A stretch of DNA of 64,000 nt from Sclerotinia nivalis. Its lineage: Eukaryota > Ascomycota > Leotiomycetes > Helotiales > Sclerotiniaceae. A model generated the notes under the pieces. It was not told the DNA's origin. It was given only the letters and a program-made list of their open reading frames with translations, and did not search any database. Every line of letters starts with the position of its first letter. Within the stretch, counting starts at the first letter, position 1. Where the stretch lies: positions 310,001 through 374,000 of the forward strand of contig JAPEIS010000008.1 of the NCBI GenBank assembly GCA_029531795.1. The letters are read 5' to 3'. The position numbers and the translations under genes are program-made. Below are positions 1 through 11,762 of this stretch, in pieces.

Positions 1-2
1 TC

Positions 3-298
3 TAGGGTTGGGCGCTTTACGTAAAGTAGGGCATCGTTTGCGTAAAGCGTAATCACACCTAGCTGTATTATTATTCACTTTATTTCAGAGAAAAATTTAG
101 ATCAATCAATATAGATAGATTCTTTTAAAATGTTAAAATGAATAATCTATATTCTCCTCGATGTGATTAATTATAGGTCTATTTCATTCCCAAAATAGTA
201 TTTAAAACATGTGTAATAATCACATAAGCTGTGTTATTACGAAACGTAAAGCGAGCTACGTTATTACGCTTTATATAATTACGATTTTCTCAACCCTA
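3..298. mobile_element. MITE-like element with terminal inverted repeats
   Basis: The left end starts TAGGGTTG and the right end finishes CAACCCTA. Further inward both ends share inverted blocks of the type GCGTAAAGCGTAAT followed by a CACA/AGCTG stretch, so the terminal inverted repeats are imperfect and roughly 60-75 bp long. The middle is AT-rich and has no coding potential. A TA at each end fits a TA target duplication as used by Tc1/mariner-type MITEs. About 296 bp is in the normal MITE size range. No second copy was found in the window, so the family assignment is inference. Confidence 0.5.
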
Positions 299-904
299 CA
301 TCCATCCATCCACTTCCTCTTTCCTCTCCTCTACTTTCCCCATATTATTAGATTTTAGTTCAGCTAAGCTAGCTAATTAAGCCACCACCTATTCCCCTTT
401 CCACACAACTTCTCCATATATTACATATGGAAAATAGAGATAATAGATGAAGATCAACCCCCAATCAACGTGTCCAATAGTCAGCTAATCTTGTAATTTT
501 GGATTGCTGGTTTGGATTATATGAAGTATTCGGACTGATTATATTAAAAATATACTAGTTCAATATTCAAAACATAATTCTCTAAAAATAATATACTTTT
601 TCTAAGAAAAACCAAAACATCTCAAGTACATCTAATCCGAACTAAAGAATGAATAATCCTTTCTTTTCTTCGTACAGACTACTCAAAAATCTCACGGACT
701 CCTGGACACACCATCCCCAATAAGCTCTATAACTCTTTTAACTGTAGCTGAGTAATTTACACATATGGAATTTCTGGGGATCTACAGTGCTTCTGCCTAG
801 TATGCTACTTCGTACTACATACAGCTAAGCTGAGGCTCAATCACCTCGAATATACTTCTATCATATACCATACTTCCTCTATCATGTGTCTCATACCTCG
901 TATA

Positions 905-1002
905 CCTTACACCTCACACTTCACACTTCACACCTCATACCTCACACTTCACACTTCACACCTCACACCTCACATCTCACATCTCACATCTCACATCTCA
1001 CA
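905..1002. repeat. 7-bp minisatellite, 14 units of YYTCACA
   Basis: Fourteen consecutive 7-bp units, mostly CCTCACA, CTTCACA and TCTCACA, run without interruption. The last four full units are identical TCTCACA copies, suggesting recent slippage expansion at that end. Confidence 0.85.
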
Positions 1003-1041
1003 CCTCCCGCCTTCTACCTTACCCCAACCCACCAACTAAAC

Positions 1042-1083
1042 CCAAACTCCAAACCCCAAACTCCAAACCCCAAACCCCAAACC
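1042..1083. repeat. 7-bp minisatellite, 6 units of CCAAACY
   Basis: Six contiguous 7-bp units alternate CCAAACT and CCAAACC. It sits 40 bp after the YYTCACA array and has the same unit length. It is not the TTAGGG telomere repeat. Confidence 0.8.
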
Positions 1084-1229
1084 CAACCTCCTAATCCCAA
1101 AAAATCCCCCTGTCAAAAATCTCTTATATCTCTAAGAGAAATATAATATACAGCGCACAATGCATCAGCTTAGCAGGATGAGATGAGGTGAGATGGGAAG
1201 AAGCGAGGTTGTAGGTTGTGGAGTACGAG

Positions 1230-1268
1230 GTGTGAGATGGAAGTGTGAGATGGAGGTGTGAGATGGAA
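1230..1268. repeat. 13-bp minisatellite, 3 units of GTGTGAGATGGAR
   Basis: Three tandem 13-bp units. The string GGAGGTGTGAGATG inside this array is the reverse complement of the right end of the array at 905-1002, so the two arrays form an inverted pair about 230 bp apart. Confidence 0.75.
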
Positions 1269-1346
1269 TTGATTGGTTACTTTGGTGGAAACTAAGATTG
1301 TATTATGGTATGGTGTGGTATGGTAAGATAGGTAAGGAGAAGGAAG

Positions 1347-1395
1347 GGGAAATGATGGGAAATGATGGGAAATGATGGGAAATGAATGGGAAATG
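1347..1395. repeat. 10-bp minisatellite, about 5 units of GGGAAATGAT
   Basis: Three perfect units followed by one GGGAAATGAA unit, one extra T and a truncated unit. A slippage-type array. Confidence 0.8.
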
Positions 1396-2031
1396 TGTAA
1401 GGACGGAATAAATAGAATAGAGTTTGTAATGTTAAATATAAAGAAAATGAAATTTATGAATGACGGGACAAATAAGTGAATTTGGAGGTATGAGGATATA
1501 TATATTGATTTTGAATTCGATTTTGATTCTGACTATAACTTTGTATATAGATTTTATATATATATATACGTATATTCAACTCTGAACATCATCTCCTTTT
1601 ACAACATGAAACAAAACAAAACAAATTCATAAACAATCTCTCGAGATTTCCCCCGAGTATTTTCACCTCACCTCATCTAATCTCACCATCTATATTCGGT
1701 AGATCACCATTCCCGTCATCCTCAAACTCAAACTAAACCTCTTCCCCTAGCGAACCTTGTTCTCAGGAGTTAACTGGACTTTTTTTTGAGATATGCAAAA
1801 AAAGAATATTGTCCAAATTTCTCCGGATTTTTCCCACAAGTAGCCCAGATATACCGATGAACATTATGACATGATGACTTTATGAAATCCAAAGTCTAGA
1901 TATTGAGTATCATCATTACCCAGCAAATGTTATCTATCTCATCAAAATGGCTGTTATTATTGATAAAATACCTGATATGTTTTTATAGAGCCCAGACAAT
2001 ATTAATCACAATCCACAAATTACATTCCGTC

Positions 2032-5000
2032 TCACGCTGTCCCATCATCTATATTCCTATTCTTACTCCCGCTCTTCCTAAAACCCCTCCAATGCGTCCT
2101 CATCCCCTTCAACAACGCATATGCTAACACTCTATATATTAGCGTGCAGATGCCCAACGCGACAATATTCCACAAGGGATCCGTATTCAAATTATACAAA
2201 TCCAGTGCCTCGACTCCCGTACTAATCGGACAATCACCATTTGGCATTCTCTGCGCGTCTGTGCATGTGAATTTAATGCTTCTTAATGTATAGGGTGCAA
2301 GATTCCGGATCGAATAGCGGATGGGAGAGAGATAGTTTACGCCTTGAAGGAAGCCGGGCATGTTGATGGAAAGGATACCGGACATGGCTTGAGCGATAGA
2401 GAGGAAAACGCTGGTAAGGTTTACGGCGAAGCCGGTGTGGGAGAAGAGAGTATTAAACTGAAGGTGTTAGTGATTCGTTGAATATTTGGGGACGAGGAAA
2501 CGGGGGATGGACATACCATAATACCTAGACTCTCTCCACAATTAACGATACAAAAGCAATTAAAAAAACATACAAAGAAAACCTGCGCGTTTCTGGGCAG
2601 GCCAGCGGCCAAATCCGTTAATATGGCGAAAATCAAAGATGTAAAAATCTCAAAGGGTATTTCAAGCGTAGTATACTGTGCGAAGAAGGCTTCGACACTG
2701 TAAATGCCATCATCATTTTCTCGATAAAACACATCCTTCTCATTGGGATAAACAGCAACGTTTTGCAACATACCAACGAAATAAAATGCGCAAAACTCTT
2801 GGATAAATCCAAATCGATTTTGGACAGAATAATAATCGTGTTTCAAAGGTGCGAAGAACAAAGCGAGGATTATGGCGAGACCCAACACTTGCATGATTCG
2901 AGCCATAAGCAAGTTAGGCTGTCGGCGAAAGTTTATAGAAGCTCTATGAACGAGAATCGGATATGCAGAAAAAAAGCCAGATGTTCTGCGAACAAGGGAA
3001 CCAAGTTCTGCAGGAGTAGATATGGAAGTTGGAACAAAAGCTTTTGTAAAATCCCCAGATGACCAGGAACTAATCAAATCTCTCACTCTGGACCGAGTGG
3101 CCTCCTCCCGACTGGACTTTTGTAGATCAACGGTAATTAGATCAAGTGCGAAATCAGCTGGATTTGTTGTTGTAGGGCATGGATGGCCTAGCATCTCAAA
3201 GTAAGAAATCATGTCAGAGCCTTTACCAGCATAGACTGGAAACCCGCCACGTGCCAGCAAAAGAACGCTTCCAAAATGTTTAAAAGTGTCTGAACGAGAT
3301 TGATGTATTGTGAGAATCAAAGTTCGACCTTCTTGTGCAAGACCTTGAAGCACCTCCATGATGGATGAAGCTGTAAATGCATCCAAGCCAGAAGTTGGTT
3401 CATCCAGGAGAAGTACCTAAGATGAAGAGTTAGAGATGATGTGTAATTGGAGACGGGGAAGGAATAGATTGATTTCTTATAGACTTACCCTTGGATCGGT
3501 CAAAATCTGAACTGCGATAGTCACTCTACGCTTTTCACCTCCTGATATACCTTTAATAAGATTAGATCCAATAAGGTTATCCGCACAGTCCTTTAGGCCC
3601 ATCTTTAGAAGGACATCTTCAGCACGTCGCATTTTCTGCTCCTTAGTCATGAATGATGGAAGTCGTAGTCCAGCAGCAAAATGAAGGGTTTCCCTAACCG
3701 TTAAGGAAGGAAGTAGTGCATCATCATCTTGACAGACATAACAACAAACAGATCGTATGACCGAAGCTGATGGCACTGCACCGTTGAAAGTCATGTCTCC
3801 AGTTTGTCGATAATTTGTCCCAATGGAATTACGTAGCCTCAATGCCATCGCATTGAGAAGAGATGTTTTGCCACTCCCCGATGGCCCCATGATGACATTT
3901 AAAACTCCAGCTTTGAATGTTGCCGTGACTGGATTCAAGATGGGTTTGGTGGGTTTTTTTCTTCCAAGCGAGTTTCGCTTCTTTAGATCTAGTGCAAATT
4001 TATCAAGGCCAATATCAACCTGTAATAATTAGTTGCAGTCCACCGTGAAAAGATACACAGATATGGTGAAGCACAGTCCGTCCTTCACGTCGCACTTTTT
4101 TACGATTTTGACGACACGGAGCTGGCCATCTATCATATTACAGGGAAAAGGGAAACAAGATATCAACTTACAGTTCTGACCTCCGCCGCAGATCTTACTG
4201 TCATCTTCTCTTTTCCTGCAGAAAAGTCCGCATCTGATCCTCTTGCTCTTGCAATTGTCATCTCAACCTTTATGAATCGTAAACCAATGCCCGCAAGGAC
4301 GTAAAACATGATCGAATAACAGAATAGAAAAATGATTGGCCTGACAATCCAGTTGTCAGGGAATCCCAAAGAATCTATGATAAATGTGCCTGTGTATTCT
4401 ACGCATTGCGGATTTGACTCTCCACCTTCGTAAGGACAATCATAGAACTGACCCACAAATTCATTCGAACACAAAGCACCAAATGCATAGAAAACGTATG
4501 CTGTCCACTTCAGCCAACGCATATATACTGGTATGGTATTACTTTGGATGAAGAAACCGCAAGCAAAACTCTGAACCGTATAACCCATATTTGCAATGAG
4601 AGATGCACCAGGAAAGTTTCTTGAAGCTGCTACGCACGTCATGGCGAAAGTGACTGCAATGTATTGACAAAGCAACACGATGGCAAAAAAGGTGAGGAAA
4701 GTCGAACCATCTGATCTGAAACCTGCCATCCAGTAGAAAATAACTGAGTAGATCAGCGGAACCGGAAAGTCTTCAGTAAAGAACCTTGCAATTCTTCTGC
4801 TTAGTAAAAACGGGATAACATCTACCACATTCTCGTTATTCTCCCGGTCAAAAAGTTGTATATCAATGGTCAGACGATATGTTTCAAACAAAAGCATGAG
4901 ATACCCTTGTAACGCGGCGGCATTATAAAGCGCTCCCTGCCGACTGCGAATACCAGAGAGATCTTCTCGCAGATTTAAAAACACCCAACCGCTCATGATT

Positions 5001-6283
5001 CCTAGTCCGATTGCTTCTATAAGAGATCCAAACATGCCCATAGGGTCTCGATAGGTTGTGACAAAGGTTCGAGAGGTTAGCACGCGAGTCTGCCGGATGA
5101 AGGGAGAGTGCCGTGTCCACTTTTTTGATGCAAGATCGTGAGTATTGAAAGCCTCAGCAAGTGTACCCTTTTCATTGTCTCGGGAGAACTTTCTATTGTT
5201 TTCCTCTGCCCAAGCAAGCTTCAAACTCTCAACTCTTGTGGAGGAGGCCGCCTCGAGTTCAGGTGTGCGATTGTCAATAGCTGCCATATCAATCAAGAAC
5301 TCTGCGGGATTAACAAATGGCGGTAGCTCCATTCCGATTTCTTTGAACCAAGGCAAGCAATCGGCAGCTTTGCCAGAATACACCGGGCTACCTTTTGTTA
5401 AAATTACTAGACCGTCAAACATTCCCCATATTTCGGATCTAGGCTGGTGAATGGTCGTAATAATCGTGCGACCTCTCCTAGCCAAACCTTTGAGAGTTCT
5501 TACTAGTTGAAATGCACTAGTAGCATCAAGCCCAGTGGTAGGTTCATCCAAAAATAATATGCTTGGATTACTTAACAGTTGTACGCCAATGCTGGTTCTT
5601 CTCTTCTCGCCCCCCGAGCATCCTTTGTGTTGGGTACTTCCAATCCTTGTGTCGGCGCATTCTTTCAAACCAAGCTCTAAAATTACCTCCTCCACAACCT
5701 TCCTCCTCTCGTCTTCAGTTGTCGGCGGTGGCAATCGTAGATCTGCAGCATATTGTAGAGTTTCTCGAACTGTCAAAGACGGCAGTAAGACGTCTTGTTG
5801 CATGACATACGCACTGCGAACACTGTGCACACCTTTCATGCCATTGAATGTTGTCGTACCACCTATTGTCAATCGTCCACTTATCATCCGCTCGGCCATT
5901 GTGTTTAACATAGTTGTTTTTCCCGAACCGCTGCCCCCGATGATAGCAGTAAGTGTTCCGACAGGCATTGAGGCAGATACTGAGTGTAAAATGCGTTTCG
6001 TGGTGGATGTGGCGACTCCATTTTGGGCACTTTTTCGTGGTATTAATCTTTCTATTGAGAATGCTGAAGGGGAGATGTCGACGCTGACGGAGAGATCTCG
6101 TATCTGAACATCCACTGGTTCCACCGCGGATAAAGAGAATGTATTGCTCTGAGTAGTACTGATAACTTGGAGGTCTGTCGCGACATTCTTATTTGATGCT
6201 GATAAATCTACCGGTTGCGATCGTATGGACAACGATGATTTTCCCACTGTTTCCCGAGCATCGCGCTCAATCTGCGGCTCCAT
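2032..6283 (-). CDS. Full-size tandem WHITE-type (ABCG) ABC transporter
   Basis: Four exons (6283-4172, 4019-3489, 3416-2517, 2457-2032) joined by GT-AG introns at 4171-4020, 3488-3417 and 2516-2458 give about 1,322 residues. Layout is NBD1-TMD1-NBD2-TMD2. NBD1 has Walker A GGSGSGKTT (residues 116-124), signature CSGGEKRRTSIG (about 222) and Walker B ILFLDEPTTGLD. NBD2 has GPSGSGKTS, signature ISGGEKRRVTIA and, across intron 2, VLLLDEPTSGLD. H-loops TTIHQPRS and LTIHQSRS are present. Each TMD is hydrophobic with several membrane spans; TMD1 has a cysteine-bearing loop before the last span. ABCG proteins export lipids, sterols or small toxic molecules across the plasma membrane; the substrate cannot be read from sequence. 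Both Walker A lysines are kept, unlike PDR-type pumps where the NBD1 lysine is usually cysteine, so this is a duplicated half-transporter rather than PDR. The start at 6283 is the first ATG of the long first exon. Confidence 0.9.
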
Positions 6284-7021
6284 ATTTTGAGTCTTTTCCT
6301 ACTGTCTCAACATCTGTCTCTAATTTTGCGTTACTGATCTCTAATCGCTGGTAGCTGAAGTTGATTTGAGGTTTCGAATTCTTCCCCGCTGTCAAGAGTA
6401 TAGGTATAGGCTAATAGCAATCTCACCAACAATCTTCAAGTTTTTGAGCCGCGTGTGACATTGTTATTCAGATGCGAAAGATAAAATGAGATGTACTTAG
6501 ACATGTATTTGGGTCGAATAAAAATCCTTTAGGACTAACATCGACATTACCCATGCGGATTGGCCATTTCCATTTCCATTGATTTTGTTTCGAGGTTCTT
6601 GATACTCGCATCGTTCCTCCATCTCTTGCGGGGATATTTAGCATACCTCGGTTGCGAAGCGATGACTGTTTGCAGCAATTTCAAGCGATGAAACGCCTAT
6701 CAAACCCTATGGTGGAGAGATAACCCACTATTAAAAAAACGGTGAAGCTGTACTCCGTACAACAAATAGTATAACGTTGTTTGTCGCACCAAACCATCCC
6801 TATGTGGGCAAAAAGTGCCGTTGAAAGCATTGTCTGCGCAAGCTCCCGGTGAGCTTCTCGATAACCCAACATGTCAAGGTTCTATGTTCAGTAATGCCCC
6901 TCCTAGCCATTCAAGTCACATCCTTACATCTCAACTTTTTCGGTGGCAATACAATTAATAGTTGTACTTGGAGACTAGGGATAGAGAAATGCTAGAGGTA
7001 AAATGGAGCGACTTCGATAAT
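6284..7021. other. Upstream region of the ABC transporter
   Basis: No gene is supported. This is the 5' flank of the transporter and presumably holds its promoter. A 63-residue minus-strand open frame at 6681-6872 has no recognisable domain. Confidence 0.4.
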
Positions 7022-8203
7022 TCAAAGGTTGAATAGTGGTAACAACTGGAGCCCGAAATACAACCAAAACAGAGTGATAGCAGTGTTACTGACGATGTTT
7101 TCCGCAATCAAGCCCACAACGAAATTGACATAGAGTACGTCAAGGCTGCCCAGATCACCAATACCATGTAAACTTTGTTTATAGACAGAAAGCTTAATGT
7201 ACCGCGGTATCCGTATCTCATGTTGGGGATCGTTTGTCCCGCATTTCCGTCACGCTCAGAGTTTGAGATAGCTTCCTGAACTTGTTTATCACTCCCGAAT
7301 TTGAGGTCTCTTCACGAACAACGTCATTACCACCGGAGGTTGAAGCTGTTTCCTGATCTCCACTCCTCAAGTTGGCATCTTTTCCTGAGGATTTCCATCA
7401 ACCCAACTTCAGTATCATGGAGGCGGTTTCCTGGTTTACAACACCTCCCGAGTCCGGTGTCATTCCTGGAGGATTTTTATTATCCCCCGAGTTCGAAATC
7501 GCTCGCTGAGAATCTCCGTTGCCCTTTCTGTTTGACAGATGCGAGTGATAGATAGTTCCAGCACTACAACGCGACCATATCCCTCTGTGATGGCTTGAAC
7601 TTTAGGGCTACCATATATGATCCTACTCATGAATGCAATTAAGGCGCCTATTATAGTGGTTTCGGTTACCATAAATATTGCTCAATGTCATAAGGTTATC
7701 AGGGTTAGTTCATCACGATCCAATACCCGTTCGGATTCTTTACAACCATTCCAAAACGCAATTCTATTTGAAATGTTAGAGGCTACGAGCTTTATGGACG
7801 CGATGAGTCGGAGTTGCCAAAGTCAACTTTGAGTTACCACTATCATTGATATTAATGTGGGTTATAGCACTTGCACAACCGCCAGTGCGGTGTTCCGTTG
7901 CTTCAGACAGGCCCCGTAGACTAAAAGATTTCTCCCAAACTTGCTCCAATATAGCAGAGGGCTACGATTGCAAGACAGTATACCAGATATCTATAACGTG
8001 CAGATATTTGATCCAAGACGGATACAGCCATACGGGAGGGCAAAACGTAAACTCTTTTCGGCGAAATATATTTTTTTCAAGCGAAGGACTAGTGAAAGTC
8101 TTACTGTAAGCATCTCTGGTGAAGATGCAAGTGGCAGCTTTGAGGTGGTCACTCAGCTTTTTCGGTAAATGAGTGTAGTCTCCTTGGAGCAGTCACTGGC
8201 CAT
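7022..8203 (-). pseudogene. Decayed gene with 13-residue tandem repeats
   Basis: I do not recognise the family. On the minus strand an ATG at 8203 (MASDCSKETTLIY) is followed, after a frame slip, by a long frame reading SDHLKAATCIFTRDAYSKTF and on through a single stop to about 7780. A hydrophobic segment (TTIIGALIAFMSRIIYG) follows near 7660. Between about 7540 and 7260 there is a degenerate 39-bp/13-residue tandem repeat with the pattern Q-E-T-A-S-x-S-G, for example DQETASTSG, REETSNSG and QEAISNSE, interrupted by one in-frame TGA. The 3' end encodes a hydrophobic tail (VNFVVGLIAENIV, then ALT/ITLFWLYFGLQ) ending at 7022. The frames do not join without frameshifts, so I call it a pseudogene; some shifts could be unrecognised introns. 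Base composition is like the neighbouring genes, not the RIP island. Confidence 0.4.
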
Positions 8204-9834
8204 GGTCAATCAGATCTTGTAGTTACTCTCATACTTTCTCCAGGATTCTACAAACCGGGAAGTGAGTATATATTGTTGCTAGGCTCAGAGAGATACATTT
8301 ATCCCGTTATATTTTTGATTTCGCAAGTGCGTATCTTTATAGCCATATTTGATTCTGCTTATGGTAAAATAACTGTATCGTTGTAGTGGTGAATTGTCAT
8401 AATACTCATTCATGAATATATATTTCAGATTTATCTTCCAATATGAAAGCTACTTCATACATCATGTAAACTCTATACATATTACAATTAACCCTACTAA
8501 ACTCTCAAAGGGCTTTGTGGGCAAAATCTCGTTTCAACAATACTACAAATATGATCATGATCGTATTACCTATGACAAACGTGCAATCCCTTTTTGTGTT
8601 TGAATCGATTGTCATATCCATCATTGCCGACATTAATTCCTATCATTAATATCATTTTCAAATCCGCAACGATGTTATCCTTGAATAGAGGCAGCGCGAA
8701 TAGGTTGTTTTTCGCCACAAAAGCTATATCCAACAAGTCGTATGATGTCGCGTGACTCGAGCAGGTTCTCTATGCGATATGTGGACAATCTTTCTGCAGT
8801 AAGAAATGTGTTTTACTTAAGTTTCTATATATACCAGGAAGTAGATGCTGAAGATCCGCAACTTCTTAACATGTGGAGCTCTTAATGACTCAAATCTTTT
8901 ACATGCGGCAGGCTGGAAGTATGAATTCCTACCCATGCGTGAGATGAGAATGATCTACTCACCAACAGTTCCGAGCACAGTCCTAATTCCTCCTCTATAG
9001 AGATATCGGAAGAAGGGCTTGTGTCTCAACTGTATATCATTTATGACCTGTAAGACATATTGCCAGGGTGGAAATGAGGCAGGGTATCACGAAGTTATAA
9101 CTGTTTTGTCTGTACTTGTTTTATTCTGGTGACCTACACGAAAGTGCTTGCAGCGTTTGACATGAGATATCCAGAAACCAGAATTTTACCAGCAGCAAAA
9201 GATTCATTGTATTCTTATCATCATTGTCAATCAAATCGCCAAAGTGTTCATATATTCATTTATTGTTGTTTATCTCTTTAAATTCAAGCACTATCATTTC
9301 TTATTGCCTCTCATTCTCAAGACTAAACTGCCTTCTTCAAGGCCAAAACCTAGAACACAATGCCTAAGTTATATTGTCGCCCCTCCCTTCGGCTTCCTCA
9401 TCAATTGTGTATCCGTGAATCATAAAATTTTACCAGCCCAACTATCAAATGGAAATCTTTATTTATACCTCGGTTTGAAGGTTAGACTTCGAAGAATCCA
9501 CTGAGAGTTGGGGAAAGCAACCTATAGTTTTAGGATTTGTGCGTACATTTCTTTGAGTGATGAATCAAATGCATGCAAGTGAACGAGTATGGAAGTGATA
9601 GCGGATGTCTGATTCTAAGGTGCGTATAGGTGTGGCTGCATATTTTCATCGAAGTCTCTTTGCTTTTTTGACAAATTTTGGCTGCCGCCTGGAGGGGGTT
9701 ATTTTAGCTATCCCCAATACTTCTCTCCTCTGTCATTAGACACAATCAAATTCTCGCATCTAAGTTGATTTTCTGAATGTTCGTATTCTGTGCCAACTTT
9801 GAGGCAGGATATTATACTTGGTAACATTCGCACG
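8204..9834. other. Intergenic, no gene recognised
   Basis: Moderately AT-rich sequence. Small open frames (for example at 8412-8603 and 9244-9504) lack domains, introns or composition signals. I see no RNA gene or repeat. Confidence 0.4.
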
Positions 9835-10355
9835 ATGGCTGAGATAAATGATGACCGAGTCATTGGTGTGTCGGGAAGGCTTTTGAACGATCGGTATGTT
9901 CAATGAGTCTTGTGATTCTTCTTATTTGGGTTTCGAGTGATCTTGAGTCGACGCTGACATCTATTTGTTTGTAGCAATGAACCCTCTACCAATTGCATCG
10001 AAATGCGAGTCAAAGACAGAGAAGGATCAAGCAAGAAATTCTAGGTTAACAAGCAATTGCTATTCAGCAATTGTCACGCACAACGCGATTGCAGTATATG
10101 CCATTTGTAGAAAAACATCCGGAACTTCTGATAGATTTCTTCAAATATTAGGATCGATATAATGGTGATATTCAGGAATTTATTTTGAAAGATGAGCAAA
10201 ATTGGGCAAATGAGAAGAATGAAATGCCTTCCGAGTCTAAGCTTGAATTGAAGGATAAAGGAAAGAATTCTGAGATATTGTGCTCACTTGCAGATTCTGT
10301 AAGAAATGATCAAGACAGTGAGTGCGCGGAGATATCTGATTCGTATGTGCTTTGA
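9835..10355 (+). pseudogene. Possible short or broken gene, function unknown
   Basis: An ATG at 9835 opens MAEINDDRVIGVSGRLLNDR. A good GTATGT donor at 9894 and a TTTGTAG acceptor ending at 9974 (81-bp intron) join it in frame to NEPSTNCIEMRVKDREGSSK before a TAG at 10042. In another frame, MPFVEKHPELLIDFFKY is followed by one TAG and then an acidic, lysine- and glutamate-rich stretch to a stop at 10353-10355. The simplest reading is a gene broken by a frameshift and a stop, but a real 41-residue peptide is not excluded. No family is recognised. Confidence 0.25.
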
Positions 10356-11762
10356 GAGTGAACTCCGAAGATACCTCTCATATTTGGGGTGAAAGCTCTG
10401 GGACCAGACATGTACGAAACCGATCTCTTGAAATAATCATTCTATCAATCCGAGCTCCCGACTTTCTGTTTTAAGATGTGAATACGGAATATTGGACAAG
10501 TCAACATCGTTACATGTGTTCATCTAATAGGTCCATCGCATTACCAGTACTGTGAATATCTTCACTCTGACACAACCGCCAGAATAGTATGTAATACCAA
10601 TACACTAGCTTCAAACGTAAGAGATAGAGTTCTCGAAATGCAATCTTGCCATATGGCCATATACAACCAGAACGCAGAGATTCTAGCCCAATATCTACTA
10701 TTTACTCTTCACTTTTCGCTTTCAACTTCACATCTTCGCTTCTTACCTCATTCACTTTCTCTTAGCCTCTAACCTCTAATCAAATTCATGCCATTGGTCC
10801 AAATCTATATGTTGCATATCTGAAAAGAGATTATAGTCTTTTTATCCGAGCATTAGCTTTCTCTCGAATCCATTCACTTTGATTTCGCCTATTCAATTCG
10901 CTTACAGTATGTTCTATTTCATTATATGTCTGTAGAGCTGTGAAGTAATCTTACAATTTGTCTAATAATTACTAGATTTCTAGATAAAAGAACAGACACC
11001 TAGTCATTCGAACTCAAGTATCACCTATACCCTTGCATTGTTGCATAAGTTATGTTATGTGTGTAGGAAAGTAAAAACGTAAAAGCTCTATTCGCTTAGA
11101 TCATGGAATGTTAGTTTCTCTAACATAAATGAAAGAAGTAATCAAGAGAATAAATAATAAATCACTCTATATTTTCCCCACATCTAAATCTAGAGAACTT
11201 TCCACTCCTCCTAATAGTCTAATCGCTCTATCTATCTATAGCCCAGTATGAAATGGTACATACAACTACACACTATAATATCTTGTACTATACAAAGTCT
11301 TTCCAAAACGAAAAATATTCACTTCCTACCTAGTAATTCCATCCCATCCCTTTCCCGCGCAAATGAACACCCTAACAAAATTCCATTTGTCACATATCTA
11401 GAAGCCCCAGACTCTTTGCGCCACCCATCCTCTGGTCAAGCGAAATCAGATTAAATCAGATTTATCTTAAGGGGGAAGATTGGGCATATCTGGTAGTACA
11501 ACCTCCTGGGCACCGCACAGCATGTACTGTCATTTGCATTTAGCTGTTTCTGTGTATGGAATGCTGGTTATATATATATTCATTTTGTTCTATTCGACGG
11601 AGCCACAGTCTGCTTGCCCCTAAATTATACAATTCCGTTGAAATAGCGCCATCCAGCCCATCCATATCACACCCTCAATTTCTCCAAAGGCCAAATAGCC
11701 AGCCACTATTACTATCTTCTAGCTCTTCTTCCTTTCCAAATCCCCCCTTCTCCCTTTTCATC
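10356..11762. other. Intergenic region downstream of MSH2
   Basis: Pyrimidine-rich and AT-rich sequence lying 3' of MSH2. The CT-rich open frames are not supported as genes. No repeats or RNA genes were seen. Confidence 0.4.

Larger units (their letters stand above)
299..2031. other. Intergenic region with minisatellites
   Basis: No gene is supported here. The interval lies downstream of the ABC transporter stop on the minus strand. It holds four short tandem-repeat arrays between 905 and 1395 (listed separately), and is otherwise AT-rich single-copy sequence. The small open frames are translated simple repeats. Confidence 0.6.

Noticed and set aside
1042..1083. Telomere-like CCAAACC repeats
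   Set aside because: The unit is not CCCTAA and the array is internal, short and mixed.
886..1146. 86-residue open frame of HTSHLTP-type repeats
   Set aside because: It is a translation of the YYTCACA and CCAAACY minisatellites.
905..1395. CRISPR-like array
   Set aside because: Units are directly adjacent with no spacers, and the genome is fungal.
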